Shown here in pieces: positions 50,731 through 61,172 of a stretch of 64,000 nucleotides of DNA. Position numbers and translations under genes: made by a program. The DNA is from Diplonema papillatum (lineage: Eukaryota; Euglenozoa; Diplonemea; Diplonemida; Diplonemidae). The notes beneath the pieces were generated by a model. That model searched no databases. It was given only the letters and a program-made list of their open reading frames with translations, and had not been told where the DNA came from. Numbering within the stretch: the first letter of the stretch is position 1; each line of letters starts with the position of its first letter. The stretch covers positions 151,787 to 215,786 of the forward strand of contig JAPJBO010000352.1 in NCBI GenBank assembly GCA_030068145.1, in the 5' to 3' direction.

Positions 50731-53700
50731 GTGCAACACCGCGACTTCCTCCACGTCGTGAGCCATGGCGGTACCCTGTACCACCTCGACGCGGAGTATG
50801 TCGACACCGAAGCCGGCACGTTCCAGGCCTGCGGCAGCTGCAGCTACGGCCTAAAAACGAAAGACGGGAAGCCTCCGGCGTGCTCGTTCGCGGCTGGTAT
50901 GGACTTTGGACGGGACCTCGGTCTTCCTGACCTGACGGTGGTGGAGCGTTTCCTCATCGCTAGGACGGTCAGCTTCGCCACCTTGCTGAAGATCCTTCAC
51001 CGGGCACTCTATTGCGTACGCGCACACGGGTCCGCAGAGTCTGGGGCGCCTTCCCCGCACCGACGCGGCCGAAGCAATCACCGTCCAGTTTGTTGGTCCG
51101 TCTGCCGACGCCGCCAAGACGCGTGCTGGGTTGAAGAAGCTGTGTGAAGTGCGGCCCCCGGTGGTCTTGCAGTGGCTGCGCTTCCTCAGGAAGCACAACG
51201 AGAAGTACGCAGACATCCAGATCGCCGAGGATGTCTCGCACCTCGAGGGGCTTGCGACAGCATCGTAGACGGCATGGTGTGCATCGAGGAAGAGGACTCG
51301 GTGCGCATCGACAAAGCAGCCGGGTCCTCGAACCAGCAGCCCGATGACACCACTGCACCCCAACACAGTTCCATCGAGCACGTGTTGGTTGATGAGCCCG
51401 TGCACCAGGACGCGTTGCAGGACATGATGCGGCACTGCCGCACCATGGCTGCACACGCCCGCGGCGCGGCTGCACACGCGCGCGATGTCGAGGGGGAGGA
51501 CGACCCGCGACCCACGCCGCGAGACGACCCACGCGTCCGGGGCGCGGCTGCACACGCGCGCGATGTCGTCGAAGGGGAGGATGACCCGCGACCCATACCG
51601 CGGGACGACCCACACGCCAGGGGCGCGGCTGCACACGCCCGCGATGTCGACGGGAAGGACAACCCGCAACCCGTACAGCACTTCGAGCAACCCGGACCGC
51701 GGCCTGTTCGCATCCAGGCCGAGTCCGCGCCGTTGAGCGAGTTCGGAACGGAGGGGACGTTTTTGTTTGCGGGCGGCATGCCGCACCTATTCCCGGTGTG
51801 CCGCAGCACCTCGGACGCTGATCCGCTCGAGCTGAGGATGACGACGAAGCTGGTCCGCACCCTCCTCTTCCGCCGGGCAAGTCCTTTTCGGGAGGACGCC
51901 AACTTCGGCTTCCTTTGCTTCAACCAGAAGCAGAGGTTCGCGTTGATGAGAAGTATTGCCAGGGTTGCGATTGGCAAGAACGACATCTTCGACAGGCTGA
52001 TGGCGACCCCCGACCTGCTGGACCGCATCGACGCCGCGATCCAGAATCCCGACGCCACCGAGTCTGTCGCCCTGCGCAAGCTGCTGGCCGGTGCGTTGCA
52101 GTTCTCAACGCGGGCCGTGCCATTCACCAATGCGTGCCGCCGCTCCGCATTTGTGAGGATGCAGTCGCTAGTCTTCTTCGGCGGCTTGCCGAGCGTCTTT
52201 GTCACGGTTAGCCCCGCTGACATGGACATGCGGATGACCTTCCGTGTTGTCACCGGGTCGAACGACCTCGATCAGCTGCCCGACCTGCCAATGCGTTCGA
52301 GAATGGTGGTCGACAACCCGGCAGTCGCTGCCGAGACGTTCCGTCAGCTGATGACGGTTCTGCTGGAGGCGGTGATGGGGGTCACCGCCAACAGTAGCTC
52401 CACGAGGACGTCGCGGACGGACTCGTGCACAGCCGCCAAGGTCGGCATCTTCGGTCTCACGCGGGCGCAGTTTGCTGTAGTGGAACCGCAGGGCCGCGGC
52501 AGCCTGCACGGGCTTCTGTGGACGCCGTTCGACCCGGTAACGCTGACCCGCAAGCTCCAGGATAAGGACCTGGCACCCGACCTCGAGAGGCGCCTGGACG
52601 AGATGTTCAGCACTCGCAGCGTCGATGGGGAACCGGTAGGCTTCAAGCCGCAGTCTCATCCGGCAGCCCTCCCCCTCCCTGCGTTCGACACACCGGAGTA
52701 CAGGGCCCGCATCTCAAGTGTCCACCACAAGATGCAGTGTCACCGCAAGTGTCTCGCCACTTCTTGCTTCAAGAACGGCCCGACTTGCCGGTTCGCACTC
52801 CCGGCTCCGGCAGTCGCAAAGACCGGGGTCTACTGCGTCGACTCGAAGGCGGGAACCGACAACAAGACCGTCTTCTCCCTCAAGGGTGTGCCCCCCGCCG
52901 AACCACGTTCCGAGAAGATGGTATTCCCGTATCCTCCGGAGGAGAAACGCCCGCTCGTCGTCGTAACCCGACGGCCGGTTGAGGATGCCGACGTTGTGTC
53001 ATACGCGCCGCATCTTTCGGCCCTGACTGGCAGCAACACGGCCGTGTACCCTCTCGGATGCCCTCCGCAGGCTGAGGGCATGCTGTTCTACCTCCTGAAG
53101 TACCTGTCGAAGGAGGTGACAGCAATCGAGAACACGTTGGTTGTGTTCAAGAAGGCGTTCGAGCTGGCGCAGCGGTTCCCGTCGAAGGCCGACGACAGGG
53201 ACACCGATGCCGTCCTCCGCTCCAAGAAGTTGCTGATGACGAAGTTCGGGACGCAACATCTGGGCGCCGTGGAAGTATCGGCGCAGATGGCCTTCGCCGC
53301 AATTCTCGACCACCCCAGCGAGTATTGCTCACACAACTTCGCTGGGGTGTTCGTGTGGGCGGCGGTCAGGTACTTGTGTGGCCCTTGCGCAGACGGCGAC
53401 GAGGTCCCTGACAAGGACTACGCCGACTCCGACGATCCGTCTGAAGGCGAAGAAGACGAGATGGTGGACGTCGATATGGCAGCCGCCGCTGCAACGAACC
53501 CGGTCGACATGCCGGACGGGAAAGCGCCGGTTTTCGTCGACCCGGTGGAGGCGTATGCGCGCCGGGGTCCGAGCCTGGCGAAGCTTTGCCTGTATGAGTA
53601 TATCATGCTCTTCAGGTACGAGAAGAAAAAGAAGAAGGCGGATGCTGATGAAGCTGCTGTTGCTGAGGACGGCGCCGCGAGGGCTGCCAGGAGGAAGCTG

Positions 53701-54279
53701 AACTTCCGGGTCGTTCGAACAACCCTCCCCCCTTGCTGAGACGCATGTGCAGATGTTGCGCAGCAAGTTGATGGTGCCGATGTTGTACGGCCCCCGCTGC
53801 CCCAGCCCAATGAGCACTGCGCCCACCAAGGAGCCGAAGGCGCGGCAACACGCGCGGTACCTGACGGCACTGTTTCGCCCCTGGACGTTCCGGGATGTGG
53901 GCAATGCCGACATCGCAACACCCGCAGCCTGGGGCACCTTCTGGGAGGGTCTCACGGGTCCCTGCAAGCAGTGGGCGCTCAACGTTCGTTGCTGCGCAGC
54001 GACTCCAAGGTCCGGGAGGCGGTGACTCTGTGGCGGTTCAGCTGTGCTCGTAGCGTGATTGCCAAGCAGGAGCACGCAGATGTGTCGACAGAGGACGAGA
54101 TCGACGCCCTCGCCGCCCAGTTCGGTGCAGATGCCGAAGCCGTGCTGGAGCTCCGAGAGGACATCGCAGAGGAGGATCCTGCGACTGTGTTCCTTAGGAA
54201 CACAGTGTGGCTCCTGGGGCCTGGCGCGTTTGGCGTGGCGTACCCTGTAGTCCCAAGGAAATTTAGGCTCCCTCGTCAC
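50731..54279 (+). pseudogene. Helitron-like Rep (N-terminal/HUH-Y2 region), frameshifted and interrupted
   Basis: 50740-50990 encodes a DUF6570-like segment (CGSCSYGLKTKDGKPPACSF). It continues in other frames (VVLQWLRFLRKHNEKYADIQ) before the long frame 51172-53739 (855 codons, GTG-opened). That frame has the Helitron N-domain (LVFFGGLPSVFVTVSPADMD), a Rep segment VVEPQGRGSLHGLLW with only one His (residue 446) where HUH is expected, the knuckle CHRKCLATSCFKNGPTCRFA, and the Y2 motif YLLKYLSK (Tyr640, Tyr644). The tail (LFRPWTFRDV and following) is in shifted frames to 54279. No helicase domain remains. It is broken by at least three frameshifts and by the MULE insertion. Confidence 0.8.
54270..54279 (+). 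repeat. Left 10-bp target duplication of the MULE
   Basis: ccctcgtcac, identical to 63634-63643. It lies within Helitron-derived coding sequence. Confidence 0.8.
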
Positions 54280-54287
54280 GGGCTAAT

Positions 54288-54425
54288 TCCCATTCTCGAA
54301 CACAATTTAACTTTTTGCCCATTCTCGAACAGTCGCTAACTTTTTGCCCATTCTCGAACACTTTTTAACTTTTTGCCCATTCTCGAACAGTCGCCTAACT
54401 TTTTGCCCATTCTCGAACATTGAAA
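54288..54425 (+). repeat. Subterminal array B (left), ~30-bp units
   Basis: About five units of the form cccattctcgaaca + variable 6 bp + taactttttg. The inverse array is at 63443-63600. The unit begins with the same bases as the MULE terminus. Confidence 0.9.
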
Positions 54426-54427
54426 TT

Positions 54428-54465
54428 TGCCCAGGGTGGGATTCGAACTCACCACCCATACATCC
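54428..54465 (-). other. tRNA 3'-half-like sequence
   Basis: On the minus strand gtgagttcgaatcccac then cctgggca gives a T-arm (TTCGAAT loop, one stem mismatch) plus an acceptor 3' strand. No matching 5' half (gcccagg) within 75 nt, so this is not a complete tRNA gene. Perhaps a tRNA fragment captured in the element. Confidence 0.4.
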
Positions 54466-54490
54466 AAAAAATCCCGAGGCGAAGTACTTT

Positions 54491-54733
54491 CTATTACTAT
54501 CCCCAAACTTTTATACCATTCTATTACTATCGCAAACTTTTATACCATTCTATTACTATCCCCAAACTTTTATACCATTCTATTACTATCGCAAACTTTT
54601 ATACCATTCTATTACTATCCCCAAACTTTTATACCATTCTATTACTATCCCCAAGTTTTTATACCATTCTATTACTATCCCCAAACTTTTGTACCATTCT
54701 ATTTCTATCCCCCCCCCAAATTTTTGTACCATT
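54491..54733 (+). repeat. Array A (left), ~30-bp units, ~8 copies
   Basis: Units contain accattctattactatccc and caaacttttat. Near-perfect tandem copies, including length variants lacking part of 'cccc'. The reverse-complement array is at 55866-56102. Units share ccattct...aactttt with array B. Confidence 0.9.
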
Positions 54734-54854
54734 TGGTTGGTGTCCCAGAGTACCGAAAACGTTGAAGCGTTGTCCCACCGCACGAAACAAAGAGGCCCCT
54801 TTTTGCTTTGCCGCAAGTTTCAAGACGAATTCTCAAACTGCCAGCACGTAGTCT

Positions 54855-55164
54855 AAGTGGTTTCGGTCTCTCGTTTGCGGAGTCGACGACCCCGACATTC
54901 TGTTTTGCCCCGACTCCACCCTGTGGAGGGAGCTTCCGTGGGAATCCCACTCCAATCCTGTAGTTCCGCAGTTTGACGCTAATCAGGCTCAGATACGAGT
55001 CAGTACGCGTGCACGCAGCACGGTGCTGGATTCTGGAGTCTACGCTATATCGCCGAACAAAAGCCACTACGACTGTGCCCGGCCCAGGGTTCCACCGAAG
55101 ATTTGGTCGACCGTTCAGCCACTCCGACGACTCAGACTGGTCGCCGGCCGCTGTGAAATCCACA
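54855..55164 (+). other. Possible captured gene fragment in the MULE
   Basis: An uninterrupted frame without ATG reads VDDPDILFCPDSTLWRELPW, then VVPQFDANQAQIRVS, ending in TAA within the caaataacgct motif. The composition is protein-like but I recognise no family; it may be a transduplicated host fragment (Pack-MULE style). Confidence 0.3.
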
Positions 55165-55865
55165 AATAACGCTAGAAATCATCGGTCAGTTTCTTTGGCC
55201 CACCGCAGTCGCGCTCTGCTGCACAACCCTGCCGCCCGGGCCTGCGAGTCAGCACAAACCCTTCCATGTGGGTTACCGGCTTTGGTAATTCCATTTGAGA
55301 GTTCTCGCAGAACAGGTGTCATCAGGAATGCCAGGATGTCAACTGAGTCGGCAACATCAACTCGCAGAGCTTGGCTACGTTTCGTTTACGGGCAACACGT
55401 AGTACATGCTGCGGGAATGGTTCCCAGGCTGTCAATGGGACCCAGCCCTGGAAAGCCCGCGGCTCTCGGGGCTGGGGATGGAAAGTGGAAAAACAGTAGA
55501 AGTGTCGGGCACCCTGGACTTTGTGACTGTTCCTAACACTGTACTAACGTAATTCAGTGACCGACTCACTGGCCCGTCAGACTGGGTGACACCAAAATGG
55601 GTTCAAAGTTTGGGAATGGGGTTCAGCTTTGGGACCGTAATGGGTTCAAGTTTTGACCATACTACAAGCCGGTCTCCTTCATGTTTGGATACCGCGTAAT
55701 GGTCCACACAATGTGACACATTTACATCATGAGGCAACTTCACTTCCAAGTCGAATAGACTCTTTATTATAGAGGCAGACTCGCACAAGGCTTTTGTGAC
55801 AAGCATGTACTTGTTTTTGTACCGAGGGCTGCCAGCAATGGGTGAATTCAGTCTCCAGAGTTGCA
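55165..55865. other. MULE interior, no gene seen
   Basis: Contains about three degenerate ~20-bp units (aatgggttcaaagtttggg) at 55597-55660 that resemble decayed array units. Confidence 0.4.
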
Positions 55866-56102
55866 ATAGTAATAGAATGGTATAAAAGTTTGGGGGTAGT
55901 AATAGAATGGTATAAAAGTTTGGGGGTAGTAATAGAATGGAATAAAAGTTTGGGGGTAGTAATAGAATGGTACAAAAGTTTGGGGGTAGTAATAGAATGG
56001 AATAAAAGTTTGGGGGTAGTAATAGAATGGTATAAAAGTTTGGGGGTAGTAATAGAATGGTATAAAAGTTTGAAATAGTAATAGAATGGGCAAAAAAAGT
56101 TT
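55866..56102 (-). repeat. Array A' (right), reverse complement of array A
   Basis: Seven to eight units of taatagaatggtataaaagt + ttgggggtag. The last unit changes to agaatgggcaaaaaaagtt, which is array-B-like and so directly links the two unit families. Confidence 0.9.
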
Positions 56103-56429
56103 CAAACGTCATATTTAGGACTTCACCTCAAAAATCCCAGCCATTTTTGGGTTCGCCATTTGGATCCGTTCCTCGAACAAGGTGCCAGCATTGTGGTTGG
56201 CTGCTGCGTCCCGGCTCGGTATCCTGGTTGCGCACTGGGTCATTGACACCGCAGACTACGGGTAAACGGTTTTCTAAACACAGATTCGTGCATAATTCAG
56301 GTATGCGCGAGTGACCAGCCCGTTCTACTTGTAGCGCTTCCTAATTCTGTGCCGAAACCTCTTCAGAATCAGAGCCACTGTTTTACGTTTTACCACGAGT
56401 AGTAACCAGCGACGGGCGCGACGTCACGA

Positions 56430-56717
56430 ATGACTCCAGAGGAGGAGCGGGAGAGACTCAGAGCGGTAAGTAACGCCGCAGCCAATCAAGATTTGAGTGA
56501 TGCTACTCTTACAGTAGAAGCTGCAAAGAAAAAGTGCCAGTCGTCTGAAAATAATCAGGAGCTGGCGGATGGTGACTGGATCTTGTCCTCCCTGCCGCAG
56601 GCTGGCAGGCTGAGAGAGAGACTGGAATTGCCGGCGAGCCGCCAGGGCGCATGGCAGGAGCCATTTCTCCTGCCATCATGCAGCCATGTGCCAAGTGTAA
56701 CCGCCACTTCAACTCTG
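56430..56717 (+). other. Possible gene fragment (Glu-rich) in the MULE
   Basis: ATG-initiated frame MTPEEERERLRAVSNAAANQ ... KKCQSSENNQELADGDWI, protein-like for ~75 codons. gtaagtaacg, a perfect donor, occurs after codon 12. No domain recognised; it could be a captured exon. Confidence 0.3.
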
Positions 56718-57010
56718 AAAAAAATTTGTCCTAACTTTTTTGACCCAAAATTTTTGGGAAACTTACAAATATATGCGCGATAAACTGCCGAAAAAACTGC
56801 GCGCATACGAAACGTATGCGCGAAAAACTGTTTTTTTTACAAATATATGCGCGAAAAAACTAAAATTGACAAATATATGCGCGGTGCATATGTTTGTCAG
56901 CTTTAGTTTTTTCGCGCATATATTTGTAAAAAAAACAGTTTTTCGCGCATATATTTGTAAAAAACAGTTTTTTCGCGCATATATTTGTAAAAAACAGTTT
57001 TTTCGCGCAT
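56718..57010. repeat. Array C palindrome, copy 1
   Basis: Units containing acaaatatatgcgcgaaaaa run toward a centre (gcgcggtgcatatg) and then repeat in reverse complement, forming a giant hairpin. A terminus-like motif (tttttgacccaaaatttttg) precedes it. Further copies: 59098-59290, 59338-59592, 61085-61365 and 62871-63053. Confidence 0.85.
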
Positions 57011-57508
57011 ATGCCACAATTCTTGTTGGGAGACCCTTTCAAAAAAAATTCCCCCCAAAGTGCCTATTTCGAGTGTTTAGCCTCATTAAAGCCATCAAAA
57101 GTGAATTCAGACGGGTTTTTGACGCCAAACACAGCATCGCGAGAATATAGGGTCCACAATGAATGTACTTCAACGTACTATACAAAATGACATACACTCA
57201 CACATTTGTAAAAATACCATGAAGTTCGTAGCCTATTATAGGGCCCACAAAGTGACTATTTCGGGTGTATGATGCCAAAAACAACGAGAGGTTCCACAAC
57301 GGATGTACCATGCAGGGTCAAAACCTTGTGTCTTTTTGGAAATGGCCAAAAAAGAAATTCCGGAAAAAAATTGGGGTTTTTGAATTTTAAAATTTTGGAA
57401 CAAAAACTGCGGTAATTTTTGATGAAGTTGAGCAATTTTTTTTTTCCATTTTTGGGGGCCACCAGCCCCGTGGCAGTGTTTCAAAAAGACACAAGGTTCT
57501 GACCCTGC
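57011..57508. other. OTU gene 5' flank with inverted repeats
   Basis: Contains a 36-bp inverted pair at 57303-57338 / 57482-57517 (atgtaccatgcagggtca... tctttttg). The block gccatcaaaagtgaattca at ~57092 recurs at 57533, 59668 and 61441. No gene. Confidence 0.6.
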
Positions 57509-58639
57509 ATGGTACATACATACACACATAAAGCCATCAAAAGTGAATTCACACGGGGTTTTGACGCCAAAAAAACACATCATACGCCAGGTTGCGCCGG
57601 AGGCGCAACCTGGACACACAAAAAGCGCCAGATCAACGGGTCATGGCGTCGTGCGCGCTTCGAACTGAAAGCGAAGGCACGCAAAGCTCCCGGTGAGTGC
57701 GGGGTCGTACAGTGGTTAGCGGCGGAGTACCCGGGATTCTCCCCGGAAGATGTCGAAGGGGATGGGAACTGTTTTTACCATGCCATGGTAAGGACAGAGT
57801 TCCCACTCTTCCGCGCGTATCGAGGGGGGAAGGGGCATATGCAGTTGCGCAAGCACATCTTCGCGAACGTCCAGCCACGGTTCACGGAGGGTACCGCGTG
57901 GCAAGATTTCACCCGGGCCGTCATGGACCAAAGCAGGAAGTCGGTCTCCGAATGGCAGAATTACCACCGTGCCGCCAAGAAGTTTGCGGACCAACTGGTG
58001 GTCAACTACGTCTGCCAGCTTTTTGGGGTCGAGATCCACCTGTTGTGTGTCAACGAGAAGGGGGAGTTCCGCCTCCAGGTAACGACACCCATTGGAGGAG
58101 ACGGGGCCACTGGAACGGTGTACCTGGTGAGTGAAACAGAAACCGACGAGTTCATGCCCACCCCAACCGACGATGACGGGCCCGATGACACCATCCCAGC
58201 CGAGCTCCCGCGGACAGTGAAATACGTCGGGCACTTCCAGGTCCACCTCGGGCCTTTCCCACCGGAGCTGCTTGCCAAGATCCCGAGAAACCTGCTTCAC
58301 ACACAAGAGCAGCGGATCTTCTTGACACACGACGAGCTGGCTGCATGGCGCCTGAATCGGAAGAGAAAGGCAGCGGCTGAGCAGGAGCAGGAGACTCCAG
58401 CACCAAAGAAGGCGGGCCCAAAGAAGACGACGGCGAAAAAAGCAGGAAAGAGAAGAACACACAGCGATGCTTCGACCTCCGGTAGCTCAACGCCGACATC
58501 CCCGGAGACATCCTCGGATTCCCGTAGCTCAACGCCGACATCCCCGGAGACATCCTCGGATTCCCGTCCACCGCCGAAGAAACGCAGGAGACCAGCAGGA
58601 AAGCCTGCTTCAAAGCGTGGCTCAAAGGCCAGGAAGTAG
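57509..58639 (+). CDS. OTU-family cysteine protease (deubiquitinase-like) carried by the MULE
   Basis: 376 codons from ATG at 57509. The first ~50 codons read through repeat DNA and a hairpin, so a later start is possible. The OTU core is clear: VEGDGNCFYHAM (Asp85, Cys88), a central FADQLVVNYVCQLFGVEIHL block, and a candidate catalytic His in VGHFQVHLG (His242). OTU enzymes cleave ubiquitin-like linkages. The C-terminus is a basic, Lys/Pro-rich nuclear-localisation-like tail with two tandem copies of SSTPTSPETSSDSR, encoded by a perfect DNA duplication. The frame is intact. Its place inside a transposon recalls OTU or Ulp1 proteases captured by other mobile elements. It could help the element or be a hitchhiking host gene. 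Confidence 0.8.
   Translation: MVHTYTHKAIKSEFTRGFDAKKTHHTPGCAGGATWTHKKRQINGSWRRARFELKAKARKAPGECGVVQWLAAEYPGFSPEDVEGDGNCFYHAMVRTEFPLFRAYRGGKGHMQLRKHIFANVQPRFTEGTAWQDFTRAVMDQSRKSVSEWQNYHRAAKKFADQLVVNYVCQLFGVEIHLLCVNEKGEFRLQVTTPIGGDGATGTVYLVSETETDEFMPTPTDDDGPDDTIPAELPRTVKYVGHFQVHLGPFPPELLAKIPRNLLHTQEQRIFLTHDELAAWRLNRKRKAAAEQEQETPAPKKAGPKKTTAKKAGKRRTHSDASTSGSSTPTSPETSSDSRSSTPTSPETSSDSRPPPKKRRRPAGKPASKRGSKARK
57587..57613. repeat. Perfect hairpin in the OTU leader
   Basis: ccaggttgcgcc-gga-ggcgcaacctgg, a 12-bp perfect stem with 3-nt loop inside the first codons of the OTU frame. It argues that translation starts downstream, or that the hairpin regulates expression. Confidence 0.85.
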
Positions 58640-59097
58640 TAGCGGTTCCGCATCCGAAATAGGGAACATGGCTTCACGCCACAACAACACCTGACAAGCA
58701 AAAAAAAGCATGTTCGACAAGACTATGCTATGGCTTCAACACTTCGGGCAGGGGCAAACCCCCTAAACAACCCCTGTTCCGAAGGCCAAATCAAAAGAAA
58801 AGCCACAAATACACAAACAAGAATTCTTTACGTGCAAACAAGTTCTGGCCAGTCTGGTCCCTTTCAAAGTCTTTGGCAAACTTGGTCAACTTGCCAAAAA
58901 CCTTGAAGGGGGCCAGGCTGGCCAGAACAGGGGGAAAACGCCTTCCAGGGTCACAAGGCCTGGACAGCTGCGGACGTACCAGCTGAGCTGTTGAGTGCAC
59001 CCTGGCTTGCGGATTGTCCCAAAAAGTAGTTTTTTTTCGTTAAACTGCTTTTTTGTTGCAAAGAAAACGTATTTGTAGTGCGCGAAAAAACTTTTTT
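58640..59097. other. OTU gene 3' flank
   Basis: No gene. The segment from cctggacagctgcgg (~58962) to attgtccc (~59024) recurs at ~60950 and ~62726 as the right boundary of the OTU-deleted copies. Confidence 0.5.
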
Positions 59098-59992
59098 TTT
59101 TTTTACAAATATATGCGCGAGAAAACTGTTTTTTACAAATATATGCGCGAAAAAACTGTTTTTTTTACAAACATATGCGCGAAAAAACTGTTTTTTTTTA
59201 CAAATATATGCGCGAAAAAACTAAAATTTACAAATATATGCACCGCGCATATATTTGTAAATTTTAGTTTTTCGCGCATATCCTGGTATATTTCCCTCAA
59301 ATTTTGTCCTAAATTTTTGACCCAAAAAATTTGGGAAACTTACAAATATATGCGCGATAAACTGCCGAAAAAACTGTGCGCATACGAAACGTATGCGCGA
59401 AAAACTGTTTTTTTTACAAATATATGCGCGAAAAAACTAAAATTAACAAATATATGCGCGGTGCATATGTTTGTCAGTTTTAGTTTTTTCGCGCATATAT
59501 TTGTAAAAAAAACAGTTTTTCGCGCATATATTTGTAAAAAACAGTTTTTTCGCGCATATATTTGTAAAAAACAGTTTTTTTGCGCATATGCCACAATTCT
59601 TGTTGGGAGACCCTTTCAAAAGAATTTCCCCCCAAAGTGCCTATTTCGAGTGTTTAGCCTCATTATAGCCATCAAAAGTGAATTCAGACGGGGTTTTGAC
59701 GCCAAACACAGCATCGCGAGAATATAGGGTCCACAATGAATGTACTGTACAAAATGACATACACTCACACATTTGTAAAAATGCCATGAAGTTCGTATCC
59801 TAATGTAGGGCCCACAAAGTGACTATTTCGGGTGTATGATGCCAAAAACAACGAGAGGTTCCACAACGGATGTACCATGCAGGGTCAAAACCTTGTGTCT
59901 TTTTGGAAATGGCCAAAAAAAAATTTCCGGAAAAAAATTGGGGGTTTTGAATTTTAGAAATTTGGAACAAACTCTGCAGTAATTATTGAGAA

Positions 59993-60814
59993 AGTGCCCC
60001 CCCTTCTTTTTCTCCCCCATTTCTTTTTCCTTTTTTCATCCCCTAATCCGGTGGGCAGCAGTCAGTTGTGAGACTGGCAGGTGAGCAGCGTCACCTCCGC
60101 GTCTGATGCAGCTGTTGTATGGATCGCCTACATACACTCAGCCGCGCGCTTTCATTGCGAAGGTTACTGCTGCGGCCTTCTGGGTGGCAGCTGTGTCGGG
60201 TCGAGTAGCGAGATCTGAGGCCCTGTGATGGCTGAGTGCACACCTAAGCAGGGTTGCATCCTCGTGTTGTAGCCGTGTTGTGTATAAGGCTTCGTGGGGG
60301 CCTGGTCAACCACCTCATCACTATAGGGCACAAACCTTTCTCGACAGTGATTGGACAGTCGGGATTGCCGGGGGCGGGTCTCCATGAAGAAGAGAATTGT
60401 AAAGCAAGACCTGCCCCCTGCGCCTGCTGTCTCCGGCTGCTTCGGCAGACGACACATACTACTACTACACTACATCCCCTAATCCGTGCCTCGTAACACA
60501 CAGCCGCCGATCAACACGAAACCACCCAGAAGAAAAGCCAGGCACCGGGACGAGCAACCCGGTGAACTTAATCAAGAGTCGAAGATTAGCGTCGAAACTT
60601 CCTGGCTTTTCACGCCGTAGCAGAACGACCACACCCTACCAATCCCAAGCACCCCCTAAACGCGTTAGGGGACTTCACAAGGTTTCACAACGGAGTGACA
60701 CAACACCCGAAACGAGCTGCACCCTCTCACTTTTCTCAACCCCCCGCCATACTCAAGCCTCTACGGTCAACCGGAGACTTTAAAATACCGACCTTCTAAT
60801 CCACAAATAACGCT
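59993..60814 (+). mobile_element. 5'-truncated RT-USP element 3' end, interrupted by S1 (copy 1)
   Basis: 59993-60050 and 60473-60814 together match ~5626-6022. They are separated by an S1 copy (60051-60472). The RT-USP 3' terminus at aacgct is followed directly by OTU-gene-derived sequence. Confidence 0.85.
60051..60472 (+). mobile_element. S1 retroposon inside the RT-USP fragment, with 14-bp target duplication
   Basis: 422 bp, starting gtgggcagcagtcagttg and ending catactactactacactac. Flanked by catcccctaatccg at 60037-60050 and 60473-60486; that sequence occurs once in the uninterrupted 3' UTR at ~5668-5681. Confidence 0.9.
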
Positions 60815-61172
60815 TGAAAGCGAAGCCACGCAAAGCTCCCGGTGAGTGCGGGGTCGTACAACTGTGCGATTTGCCTACTGTTCGCGAAGAAACCCCCCAT
60901 TGCAGATAGAAACAAGCTGGAGTGAATTGAAGGCGCCATTCCGGCCTGGACAGCTGCGGAGTACCAGCTGAGCTGTTGAGTGCACCCTGGCTTGCGGATT
61001 ATCCGAAAAAGTAGTTTTTTTTTCGTTAAACTGCTTTTTTGTTGCAGAGAAAACGTATTTGTAGTGCGCGAAAAACCCCTGTTTTTTTTTTTTACAAATA
61101 TATGCGCGAAAAAACTGTTTTTTACAAATATATGCGCGAAAACACTGTTTTTTTAACAAATATATGCGCGAA

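Larger units (their letters stand above)
59400..60942 (+). repeat. 1.77-kb tandem duplication, unit 1 (OTU-deleted derivative)
   Basis: Nearly identical to 61173-62715 at an offset of 1773 bp. Order: array C, the gccatcaaaagtgaattca block, the ggatgtaccatgcagggtca block, 3' end of the RT-USP element split by an S1 insertion, then a stub of the OTU gene (gaaagcgaagccacgcaaag). Confidence 0.9.

Noticed and set aside
51186-52253. Long minus-strand frame opposite the Helitron Rep
   Set aside because: Antisense shadow caused by G/C-ending codons; repetitive Arg/Ser composition and no domain.
54428-54465. Complete tRNA gene
   Set aside because: Only the T-arm and 3' acceptor strand are present; no 5' acceptor partner or anticodon arm is found in the expected 75-nt span.
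54288-54733. CRISPR-like regular repeats
   Set aside because: Contiguous tandem units without unique spacers, in a eukaryotic transposon; not a CRISPR array.
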